From assembly GCF_000170795.1 (NCBI RefSeq), contig NZ_ABCM01000007.1, positions 183,969-247,968 of the forward strand: a stretch of 64,000 nucleotides of DNA. The letters are read 5' to 3'. Below the pieces are notes generated by a model. It was given only the letters and a program-made list of their open reading frames with translations, searched no databases and was not told where the DNA came from. The translations under genes and the position numbers were made by a program. Below are positions 26,664-34,343 of the stretch, one piece after another (positions within the stretch are counted from its first letter, which is position 1; every line of letters starts with the position of its first letter). The stretch is from Pedobacter sp. BAL39 (GTDB taxonomy: Bacteria > Bacteroidota > Bacteroidia > Sphingobacteriales > Sphingobacteriaceae).

Positions 26664-27170
26664 ATGAAAAAAACAGGTATCCTGCTGATGGGTATGCTTG
26701 CTATACTCCTGATGTCGTTTCATACTGTGGATGAGGAGGAGCTGCGGAGTTTGTACTGGCAGGCCGCAAACAGCCGGGAGGCTGCAGATCAGCTCATGAA
26801 GGCATTGTCGGCAGTGGATGACCAGTCGGAACCACTCCTGGTTTGTTATAAGGGCGCAGCAGAAATGCTGCAGGCGAAATATGTATTGAACCCCTTCAGT
26901 AAGCTGAGCCGCTTTCAGAAAGGGAAAGCATTGATAGAAAGTGCCATAAAACGGGATCCTGAGCACTTTGAAATGCGCTTCCTGAGGTTCTCCATCCAAT
27001 GCAATTTACCCTCATTTCTGGGCTATAATGATTGGATAGAAACCGATAAGAGGATGCTGATCGACAGGCTAGGCGGCCTGGGAGATACAGCGTTCAAACA
27101 AGATGTAATCAAATACCTGTCCGGCTCAAAGTATTGTACAAAAGAAGAATTGAAGATCATAGGAAAATGA
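26664..27170 (+). CDS. Exported protein of unknown function within the carotenoid operon
   Basis: 168 aa. A signal peptide (MKKTGILLMGMLAILLMSF) leads to a helical, TPR-like region containing YKGAAEMLQAKY and GKALIESAIKRDPEHFEMRFLR, then LPSFLGYNDWIETDK. No enzyme motif is seen. It begins 15 bases after crtB and its stop overlaps the idi start (ATGA), so it is a fixed member of the operon. It might scaffold or help localise carotenoid synthesis at the membrane, but that is only a guess. Confidence 0.75.
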   Translation: MKKTGILLMGMLAILLMSFHTVDEEELRSLYWQAANSREAADQLMKALSAVDDQSEPLLVCYKGAAEMLQAKYVLNPFSKLSRFQKGKALIESAIKRDPEHFEMRFLRFSIQCNLPSFLGYNDWIETDKRMLIDRLGGLGDTAFKQDVIKYLSGSKYCTKEELKIIGK

Positions 27171-27688
27171 CAGAGCACGTAATTTTAGTAGATGCAGATG
27201 ATGTAGAGGTGGGTACCATGCCAAAGATGGAAGCCCACCTGGAAGGGAGACTCCACCGTGCCTTTTCAGTATTTATTTTTAACTCAGGAGGAGAGCTGCT
27301 GTTGCAGCGGCGGGCTCTGGAAAAATACCATTCCGGTGGTAAATGGACCAATACCTGCTGCAGTCACCCCAGGGAAGGGGAGGACACCTTGCTGGCAGCA
27401 CAACGTAGACTGATGGAAGAGATGGGCATGATTGCCGATTTAAACCATGAGTTCAGCTTTCTTTACAAAGCGGAACTGAGCAATGGCCTGACAGAACATG
27501 AGTATGACCATGTGTTTTTTGGCATCAGTGATCAGGTGCCGGATCCGGATCCCGAAGAGGTAGCAGATTTCCGTTACCTCCGGCTGGAGGTACTGCAGGA
27601 GGAGCTGAATGTACATCCTGAGCAGTACACGGAATGGCTGAAAATCTGCTTCGATCGTGTATTGAATAGTTATTCCAAAATATTTTAA
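27167..27688 (+). CDS. idi: Isopentenyl-diphosphate delta-isomerase, type I
   Basis: A 173-aa Nudix-fold enzyme that interconverts isopentenyl and dimethylallyl diphosphate, balancing precursors for carotenoids. It has the active-site Cys in TNTCCSHPR (C65), the Nudix-like REGEDTLLAAQRRLMEEMGM, and the EHEYDHVF segment with the catalytic Glu. The ATG at 27167 shares ATGA with the stop of the preceding gene. crtZ follows four bases after its stop. Confidence 0.94.
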   Translation: MTEHVILVDADDVEVGTMPKMEAHLEGRLHRAFSVFIFNSGGELLLQRRALEKYHSGGKWTNTCCSHPREGEDTLLAAQRRLMEEMGMIADLNHEFSFLYKAELSNGLTEHEYDHVFFGISDQVPDPDPEEVADFRYLRLEVLQEELNVHPEQYTEWLKICFDRVLNSYSKIF

Positions 27689-27692
27689 GCTT

Positions 27693-28175
27693 ATGAACGT
27701 CTGGTTTGTTAATTTTTTAATCGTACTCGCTACCTTTATCGCGATGGAAGGAGTCGCCTGGCTGGCCCACAAATACATCATGCACGGTCTCCTCTGGAGC
27801 TTGCATAAAGACCACCATAAAAAAGAAGGTGAAGGTTTCCTGGAGCATAATGATTTCTTTTTTATCATTTTTGCCATTCCGGGAATCTTATCTCTTTTTC
27901 TGGGATCATTTTATGGTTATTCGTACTTGTTGTGGGTGGGGGTAGGCATCACCATTTATGGACTGGCGTACTTCTTTGTTCATGACATCTTTATCCATCA
28001 GCGTTTTAAGATCTTCAGAAATGCCGATCACTGGTATTTCAAGGCGATTAGAAGAGGTCATAAAATGCACCACAAACATACCGGAAAGGAAGATGGCGAA
28101 TGTTTCGGCATGCTCTGGGTACCCTTCAAATATTTCCTTGAAACCCGTAAAAAAGATAAATTGAAAAATGCGTGA
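27693..28175 (+). CDS. crtZ: Beta-carotene hydroxylase
   Basis: A 160-aa integral membrane non-haem di-iron hydroxylase that adds 3-hydroxyl groups to beta-ionone rings (zeaxanthin formation). All His clusters are present: H26-x4-H31, H38-x2-HH (41, 42), H97-x4-H102 and H123-x2-HH (126, 127). Three to four hydrophobic segments span the protein. It is the last crt gene here. A lycopene cyclase, needed to make its substrate, is absent from the window. Confidence 0.94.
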   Translation: MNVWFVNFLIVLATFIAMEGVAWLAHKYIMHGLLWSLHKDHHKKEGEGFLEHNDFFFIIFAIPGILSLFLGSFYGYSYLLWVGVGITIYGLAYFFVHDIFIHQRFKIFRNADHWYFKAIRRGHKMHHKHTGKEDGECFGMLWVPFKYFLETRKKDKLKNA

Positions 28176-28182
28176 TTGTCGA

Positions 28183-28221
28183 TGTCTTTCAAATACTATA
28201 CTTTTATAGCATAAAAAGACA
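28183..28221. promoter_or_regulatory. Nested inverted repeat and possible promoter between crtZ and the GAF gene
   Basis: TGTCTTT/AAAGACA enclose CTATA/TATAG with nearly equal gaps. There is no T tract, so it is not a good terminator. TTG at 28176, 20 bases, and TACTTTTA at 28199-28206 resemble a Bacteroidota promoter lying within the repeat, which suggests a regulated start for the gene at 28230. Confidence 0.4.
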
Positions 28222-28229
28222 TAGCCCTC

Positions 28230-30533
28230 ATGGATCTTCTTTCATTTTATGATACTCCCTTTGAACTGAAGCTCAGTTTCGAGCCCATTGTGACCTATCT
28301 GCGGGCAAGAATGGAAAATTCTGCCAATGAAGATGTGGAGGCCACGAGGAGGTTATTAACAGAATGTGAGCGGCATCCTGAACTCATGGAGGGGATCAGC
28401 GACCGCAGGGAGCTGACCAGACATGAAGGACTGATCAAAAGAATGCTTGCTGATTATTTTCCTGAAGTGCTGACCTACAATGAAATCAAAGCCGTCACCA
28501 TTCCTTTTACGGATATATTTTTTAATTACACCGAGCGGCTGAAAGCCATTGTCGAAGCTGCAGGTACCGACTTCACCCTGACCATCCGTGATTTTGACCG
28601 CGACCAGTTCTACATCATGAACTGCTGCATGATCCTTAACGAATTTTATGGTACACAGCTGGATTTCTCTAAACCACTATTTTACGATATTCCGACGGGT
28701 AATGGGATAATTAAACACTACAGGATGCTCTATAATGGAGATTTTATGGAAATCCTGCCCACTGACCAGTCTGTTCCTCTTACTCAGGAGGATATCGACT
28801 TGCTGCTGAACAATTACGATGATCTGACTTTATGGAAAGAAAAGTTTCCTGAAAACAGCTGGCAGCTAAAAGGCTTTGTTATCATGACCTTATACGATGC
28901 TACTGTAGAAAGTGCAGCATCCATTTTGAAAGAACGTTTGCTCGGCCTTAATGTATCCGGTTTTCAGGATACCATTCAGTCTGTCTTCCGTTCCATATTC
29001 CGCATCCCGGATATCAGGATTGGTGTGACCGTGTTTGATTCAGAACGCCGTATGTTGGTGCGCGAACTATTTGGGCACCAGATGCAAAGCTTCCTGCTCC
29101 CCGGAGAGGAGGAGCGTTTGCCTGAGGAGGTGTTGTGTGGCGAGGCCACTTCAAACCTTCTGGAGGAAAGTAAATATTTCTCTGTGTCAGACGTCGCTGA
29201 ATTTAAGCGTACCGGTAATGCCGGACCTTTGGCCGACAGGCTACTCGCAAATGGCATTCATAGTTTTATCCTTGCACCAGTAGTAAAAAATAAACATTTG
29301 TATGGGATACTTGAGGTGGTTTCCCTGCGTGCCAAAGAGCTCAATAGCATCAATGCGCACAAGCTGGAGGTGGTGATGCCATTCCTCACGGAATCTGTAG
29401 AAAGGCTTAGGGCTGAGTTACAGAATCAGGTACAGGCTGTGATCCAGGATAAGTTTACAGCAATACATGAAAGTGTTTATTGGAAATTCCGGGAAGAGGC
29501 GCGTCAATTGATCCTGCATCAGCAAATTGGAAAAGACTATAAACTTAAGGAAATTGTCTTCCCGGATGTCTATCCTTTATACGGACAGGTGGACATCAAG
29601 GGCTCGTCGGAAGCCAGAAATGCGAGTGTCAAACATGACCTGACGGTACAGATTGATATGCTGGTTCCGCTTCTGCAACAGATCGCCGGGACCGATGTGC
29701 CGGACGTTCGGATGGAATTGCAGCAGCTGAACTTGTTTAAGGATGTTCTGGAGTTACCGATGCGCGCAAGCACGGAACAGCAGATGACCAGCTATTTTGC
29801 AGAACACCTTCATCCTTTGCTGGAGGAGCTGGCATCGCCGGAGTTGAGGGAAATGACCGAAGCTTATTTCCTCGAGACAGATCGTCTGAAGGGACGATTC
29901 CATGAATTCCGCAGGAAGTACGAACTGACCATCTCCATGGTCAATGATAAAATGGCCGAGGTCATTGATGGCCGGCAGCGCGAGGTACAGGCCTTATATC
30001 CACACTATTATGAGCGTTTTAAAACAGATGGCATTGAGCATAATGTATATATGGGGCAGTCCATCGCGCCAACGATACCCTTCAGCATCTCCAAACTAAG
30101 GGAGCTACGCCTCTGGCAGCTCCTGATTTTATGTGAGATGGAACGGGCACACCATGACCTCAAGCCACTGCTCCCATATCCGCTGGATGTTACGACCCTC
30201 GTATTGGTACACTACTCTACAATCGACATCCGGTTCAGAATGGATGAAAAGAGATTTGATGTGGATGGAAGCTATAATGCCAGGTTTGAGATTGTCAAAA
30301 AGAGAATTGACAAAGCCAACATCAAGGATAGCGACGAGCGCATCACTGCTGCGGGGAAAATTACCATTGTATATTCCAATGAAGAAGAGGAGGCGGAGTA
30401 CCTGGGGTATATTGAAGAACTACAGTCGCGCAGGCTTGTCGCTTCCTGGGTAGAAAAGATCGAATTGGAAGACTTGCAGGGGGTATCCGGACTTAAAGCC
30501 CTGAGGATTGCACTCCTCCACGGGCAATCTTAG
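28230..30533 (+). CDS. Large GAF-domain-like protein, 767 aa
   Basis: A cytosolic protein with no signal peptide or membrane segments. Residues about 240-395 read like a GAF domain (DTIQSVFRSIFRIPDIRIG, SFILAPVVKNKHLYGILEVVS). The flanking regions are long and helical and carry no kinase, cyclase or DNA-binding motif that I can find. Similar-length GAF proteins occur in Pedobacter-type genomes with no known role. It starts 54 bases after crtZ and may be co-transcribed or use its own promoter. It might sense a small ligand, but that is inference. Confidence 0.7.
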   Translation: MDLLSFYDTPFELKLSFEPIVTYLRARMENSANEDVEATRRLLTECERHPELMEGISDRRELTRHEGLIKRMLADYFPEVLTYNEIKAVTIPFTDIFFNYTERLKAIVEAAGTDFTLTIRDFDRDQFYIMNCCMILNEFYGTQLDFSKPLFYDIPTGNGIIKHYRMLYNGDFMEILPTDQSVPLTQEDIDLLLNNYDDLTLWKEKFPENSWQLKGFVIMTLYDATVESAASILKERLLGLNVSGFQDTIQSVFRSIFRIPDIRIGVTVFDSERRMLVRELFGHQMQSFLLPGEEERLPEEVLCGEATSNLLEESKYFSVSDVAEFKRTGNAGPLADRLLANGIHSFILAPVVKNKHLYGILEVVSLRAKELNSINAHKLEVVMPFLTESVERLRAELQNQVQAVIQDKFTAIHESVYWKFREEARQLILHQQIGKDYKLKEIVFPDVYPLYGQVDIKGSSEARNASVKHDLTVQIDMLVPLLQQIAGTDVPDVRMELQQLNLFKDVLELPMRASTEQQMTSYFAEHLHPLLEELASPELREMTEAYFLETDRLKGRFHEFRRKYELTISMVNDKMAEVIDGRQREVQALYPHYYERFKTDGIEHNVYMGQSIAPTIPFSISKLRELRLWQLLILCEMERAHHDLKPLLPYPLDVTTLVLVHYSTIDIRFRMDEKRFDVDGSYNARFEIVKKRIDKANIKDSDERITAAGKITIVYSNEEEEAEYLGYIEELQSRRLVASWVEKIELEDLQGVSGLKALRIALLHGQS

Positions 30534-30940
30534 ACCCACAGGGATTTGAAATTGAGGTGCATGGTGGTGAACAGGTCTCTGGAGACTGCTGCATTTTTGA
30601 TGCTGCGTTCTACGCCATTCTCAAACCTGTAGCTTGCCAGGCCGGTATTCCAGTAATGGTCCAGCTCCATGTCGATAGAAAACTTGTCTTGATTTTTACT
30701 GTAACCAATGATCTTGACCATGATGCGTCCGCTGGCCGCGATCACACGGTACAACCCCGTTAGCTTGTAGCTGATGTTCAGCTCCCTGCAGATTTCATGA
30801 GCCGTCAGTTGTGCCGTCCCGGTAATCGAACAGTCCTGGTGCCTGCAAAGCGCCAGGGTAAGTAGCGGCTGGAAAAGATCAGATCCAATGATCTTGAAGT
30901 TCAGTTCAGTGGGGACGGTGAGGCTGTTGTTTGTTGGCAT
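30530..30940 (-). CDS. Hypothetical protein, 136 aa
   Basis: I do not recognise this protein. It has alternating polar and hydrophobic strands, a CRHQDC pair of cysteines near residues 32-37, and no signal peptide. It overlaps the end of the GAF gene by four bases, tail to tail. A lipocalin- or YceI-like beta fold is possible from the strand pattern but no signature supports it. Confidence 0.55.
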   Translation of the reverse strand: MPTNNSLTVPTELNFKIIGSDLFQPLLTLALCRHQDCSITGTAQLTAHEICRELNISYKLTGLYRVIAASGRIMVKIIGYSKNQDKFSIDMELDHYWNTGLASYRFENGVERSIKNAAVSRDLFTTMHLNFKSLWV

Positions 30941-31032
30941 GAGCTTGGTGATTTTGGTTTATGCTAAGTAACAGCTTTTCAGCCGTTTGCTTTACGGTAT
31001 AAACACCCAAATCAAGAAACAGGTAGAAATAC

Positions 31033-31458
31033 CTATATCGTTCCCCATGCGGTGATGAGCAGCTGCCTGCTTCCGCCGTAGTTACGGTGTTCGCAAAGGT
31101 AGATGCCCTGCCAGGTGCCAAACGCGAGGTGTCCGTTTCGGATCGGGATCATCACCGAGTTGCCCAGCAGAGCTGCCTTCAGGTGCGCCGGCATGTCATC
31201 CGAGCCCTCGTCATTATGCACATAGTCTGCATCGTTTTCAGGAACGTATTTGTTGAAGAACATTTCAAAATCTTTCCTCACCGTAGGGTCTGCATTTTCA
31301 TTGACGGTCAGCGATGCAGAGGTATGCTGTATGAATACATGACACATCCCTGTTTGGAACTCCCGTAATTCCGGCATTGCGCGTTCAACTTCATCGGTAA
31401 TCAAATGAAAACCTCTTTTTCTTTCTCTTAAGGATAGACCTTGCTGGTACATTTTCAT
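31033..31458 (-). CDS. YjbQ family (UPF0047) protein
   Basis: A 141-aa protein with the family signature HTSASLTVNENADPTVRKD, and GTWQGIYLCEHRNYGG near the C-terminus. The family has been linked to weak thiamine-phosphate synthase activity; its true role is unsettled. Conserved His residues in HTSAS and CEHR could bind a metal or phosphate. The 223 bases upstream hold a short inverted repeat (TGTCG/CGACA near 31575-31590) and no clear gene. Confidence 0.9.
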   Translation of the reverse strand: MKMYQQGLSLRERKRGFHLITDEVERAMPELREFQTGMCHVFIQHTSASLTVNENADPTVRKDFEMFFNKYVPENDADYVHNDEGSDDMPAHLKAALLGNSVMIPIRNGHLAFGTWQGIYLCEHRNYGGSRQLLITAWGTI

Positions 31459-31681
31459 TGTTTTCTTTTTTAATTATCAGCTTCCTGTTCTTCAATTGTT
31501 GTGTTTTAGCGGGCTATACCAAAACTGAACAGATGATCTAAAGCCAACCATTGATTTCTGGTAAATATCGCATATTGTCGCAAAACCGACATAAATGGGT
31601 AAATAAAAAACAAACCTTTCTGCGCCTTGTTTTGCAATTACATCTATTGAAATTAAAGCGAATTAAACATCAGCTAATTGA

Positions 31682-32176
31682 ATGACTATGAAAAACGAGA
31701 AAAATATTGCTCTGCTTAAAGAAAAAGTCGAAGAAGTGAGAATCTGTATGCTGACCACCCTGTCTGCAAAAGATGAGTTTTCCAGCAGGCCCATGGCCAC
31801 TGCGAAAGTTGAGGAAGATGGTAGCATCTGGTTTTTTACCAATGAATACTCCCTGAAATCTAAAGAGATATCAAAAGAAAATCAGGTCACCCTCGGATAC
31901 AGCAGCCCCTCAGCGAATACCTATATCTATGTAAACGGCACTGCAGAGCTGGTAGACGACCAGGCAAGAAAGGAAGCGTATTTCTCCCCGGCGGTTAAAG
32001 CATGGTTCCCGGAAGGACTGGCAGACCCCCGACTGATCCTTATTAAAGTCAGCCCCGAAACGGCAGAGTACTGGGACAGCAGCTCCTCAAAAATGGTTGT
32101 GCTGTTCAATATGCTCAAAGCAATGGTTATAGGAACCCAATATGATGAAGGTGAACACGATAAACTAAACTTTTAA
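31682..32176 (+). CDS. Pyridoxamine 5'-phosphate oxidase-family (general stress protein 26-like) protein
   Basis: A 164-aa flavin split-barrel protein with VRICMLTTLSAKDEFSSRPM at the start and GSIWFFTNEYSLKSKEI and YVNGTAELV in the barrel, as in general stress protein 26-type proteins that bind FMN, FAD or F420. Substrate unknown. A second Met at 31688 is an alternative start. It precedes glgX by 22 bases and probably leads the trehalose operon. Confidence 0.85.
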   Translation: MTMKNEKNIALLKEKVEEVRICMLTTLSAKDEFSSRPMATAKVEEDGSIWFFTNEYSLKSKEISKENQVTLGYSSPSANTYIYVNGTAELVDDQARKEAYFSPAVKAWFPEGLADPRLILIKVSPETAEYWDSSSSKMVVLFNMLKAMVIGTQYDEGEHDKLNF

Positions 32177-32198
32177 GCGTGTCATCCTAATCATTCGT

Positions 32199-34343
32199 AT
32201 GCAGAACAATTTAAAGATATACCCTGGCCACCCCTATCCACTGGGGGCCACCTGGAATGGGAGTGGAGTGAACTTTGCCATTTATGCCGACAATGCAACT
32301 GGTGTGGAGCTGTGTCTTTTCACCTCTGAAAAGGATGAAGCGGAAACCCGGAAAATCCATATTGAAGAACGTACGCACCAGATATGGCATGTCTACCTGC
32401 CCGATCTCCGTCCGGGACAACTCTATGGTTATCGGGTACATGGCCCCTTCGAACCTGCAGAAGGACATCGCTACAATCCCAATAAGCTGCTGATCGATCC
32501 TTATGCTAAAGCGATTTCAGGTGTCATCAAATGGCATGATGCCTTATTTGGTTATGAGATGGGTTCGGCAGAGGAGGACCTCAGCTACAGCGATCTGGAC
32601 AGCGCTCCCTTTATTCCCAAATCCATCGTCATCGACTCGGCGTACGACTGGGAACAGGATAAACCGCCAAAGACGAACTACCATCAGTCGATCATTTATG
32701 AAACGCATGTAAAGGGGTTTACGAAGCAACATCCAGGCCTGCCTGAAGAAATCCGTGGTACTTATGCTGGGATTGCCCATCCTGTTACCATTGAGTACCT
32801 GAAGGAGCTGGGCATTACCGCCGTAGAACTTATGCCGGTACATCAGTTCATCAATGATGGCCACCTGATTGATAAGGGGCTGAACAATTACTGGGGATAC
32901 AATACCATCGGTTATTTTGCGCCAGACTCCCGATATTCGGCCAGTGGCGCCAGGGGTAGTCAGGTATCCGAATTTAAAGATATGGTCAAAGCCCTTCACA
33001 AGGCCGGAATAGAAGTGATCCTGGATGTGGTTTATAACCATACGGCAGAAGGAAATCATATGGGACCGACCTTGTCTTTCAAGGGGGTCGACAATGCCTC
33101 TTACTACAGGCTAACGGACGACAAGCGTTATTATATGGACTATACCGGTACTGGAAACACCCTCAATGCCAACCTGCCAAATGTGCTCCGTCTGATGATG
33201 GACAGCCTACGCTACTGGATCATAGAAATGCACGTCGATGGTTTCAGATTCGACCTTGCATCTACGCTGGCACGGGAGCTGCACGAAGTAAACCGCCTGA
33301 GTGCCTTCTTTGACATCATCCACCAGGATCCTGTAATTTCGCAGGTAAAGCTCATTGCTGAACCCTGGGACATCGGCGAGGGTGGCTACCAGGTGGGTAA
33401 GTTTCCTCCCGGATGGGCCGAGTGGAACGGTAAGTTCCGCGACTGCATCCGTGACTACTGGCGTGGTGCGGAGAGTATGCTTGGGGAGTTTGCACTCCGT
33501 TTTACGGGAAGTCCCGACTTGTACCAGGACGACTACCGCAGGCCCACCGCCAGCATCAACTTCATCACCGCTCATGATGGCTTTACGCTCCAGGACCTGG
33601 TCTCCTATAATGAAAAACACAATGAGGCTAATGAAGAAGATAACCAGGACGGAGAAGACCACAACCGGTCATGGAACTGCGGTGCCGAGGGGGATACCAA
33701 AGATACGCTCATCCTGGAGCTGCGGCGGCGGCAGAAACGCAATCTGCTGACCACCCTGTTTTTGTCGCAGGGCGTCCCCATGCTGGTTGCGGGTGATGAG
33801 CTGGGCAGGACCCAAAAGGGAAACAATAATGCCTACTGTCAGGACAATGAGGTGTCCTGGTTAAACTGGGAGTCTAAGGATCAGGAGCTGCTGGACTTCA
33901 CGAAAAAACTCATTCACCTCAGAAAGAAACATCCGGGCTTACGCCGCAGGCGCTGGTTTCAGGGGCAGCCCATCAAGGGGATCGGGGTGGAAGACATCGC
34001 CTGGTTCCTGCCTGACGGGGCAGAGATGGAAGACCACAATTGGAATGAGGATTTCGCCCGATCTCTGGGGATTTTCCTTCATGGGAATGGCATCAGGAGC
34101 AAAGGACCGAAAGGGGAGAAAATTATTGACGACAGCTTCTACATCATTTTTAATGCCTACCACGGGCCGCTGGACTTTAAACTTCCACCGGATAAATATG
34201 GCCTGGAATGGATAGAAATCCTGAATACCAGTCAGGAGCGCATTCCCGAAACACATGAGGCCCAGGTGTATCCCGCCGGGGCCACCGTTGAGGTGCAGGG
34301 ACGCACAAGCATCCTTTTGAAACATTCGATCCTGAACAGATGA
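32199..34343 (+). CDS. glgX: Glycogen debranching enzyme (GlgX/TreX type)
   Basis: A 714-aa GH13 isoamylase-type enzyme that hydrolyses alpha-1,6 branches in glycogen. The N-terminal CBM48 domain (YPLGATWNGSGVNFAIYAD) precedes the catalytic barrel, with nucleophile D352 in GFRFDLAS, acid/base E388 in IAEPWD, and D460 in TAHDGF. The length fits the family. Its stop shares ATGA with the treZ start, so the debranched chains it makes feed directly into the next enzymes. Confidence 0.95.
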   Translation: MQNNLKIYPGHPYPLGATWNGSGVNFAIYADNATGVELCLFTSEKDEAETRKIHIEERTHQIWHVYLPDLRPGQLYGYRVHGPFEPAEGHRYNPNKLLIDPYAKAISGVIKWHDALFGYEMGSAEEDLSYSDLDSAPFIPKSIVIDSAYDWEQDKPPKTNYHQSIIYETHVKGFTKQHPGLPEEIRGTYAGIAHPVTIEYLKELGITAVELMPVHQFINDGHLIDKGLNNYWGYNTIGYFAPDSRYSASGARGSQVSEFKDMVKALHKAGIEVILDVVYNHTAEGNHMGPTLSFKGVDNASYYRLTDDKRYYMDYTGTGNTLNANLPNVLRLMMDSLRYWIIEMHVDGFRFDLASTLARELHEVNRLSAFFDIIHQDPVISQVKLIAEPWDIGEGGYQVGKFPPGWAEWNGKFRDCIRDYWRGAESMLGEFALRFTGSPDLYQDDYRRPTASINFITAHDGFTLQDLVSYNEKHNEANEEDNQDGEDHNRSWNCGAEGDTKDTLILELRRRQKRNLLTTLFLSQGVPMLVAGDELGRTQKGNNNAYCQDNEVSWLNWESKDQELLDFTKKLIHLRKKHPGLRRRRWFQGQPIKGIGVEDIAWFLPDGAEMEDHNWNEDFARSLGIFLHGNGIRSKGPKGEKIIDDSFYIIFNAYHGPLDFKLPPDKYGLEWIEILNTSQERIPETHEAQVYPAGATVEVQGRTSILLKHSILNR

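Noticed and set aside
28183..28221. Terminator of the carotenoid operon
   Set aside because: The nested inverted repeat has no following T tract, and a promoter-like spacing fits better.
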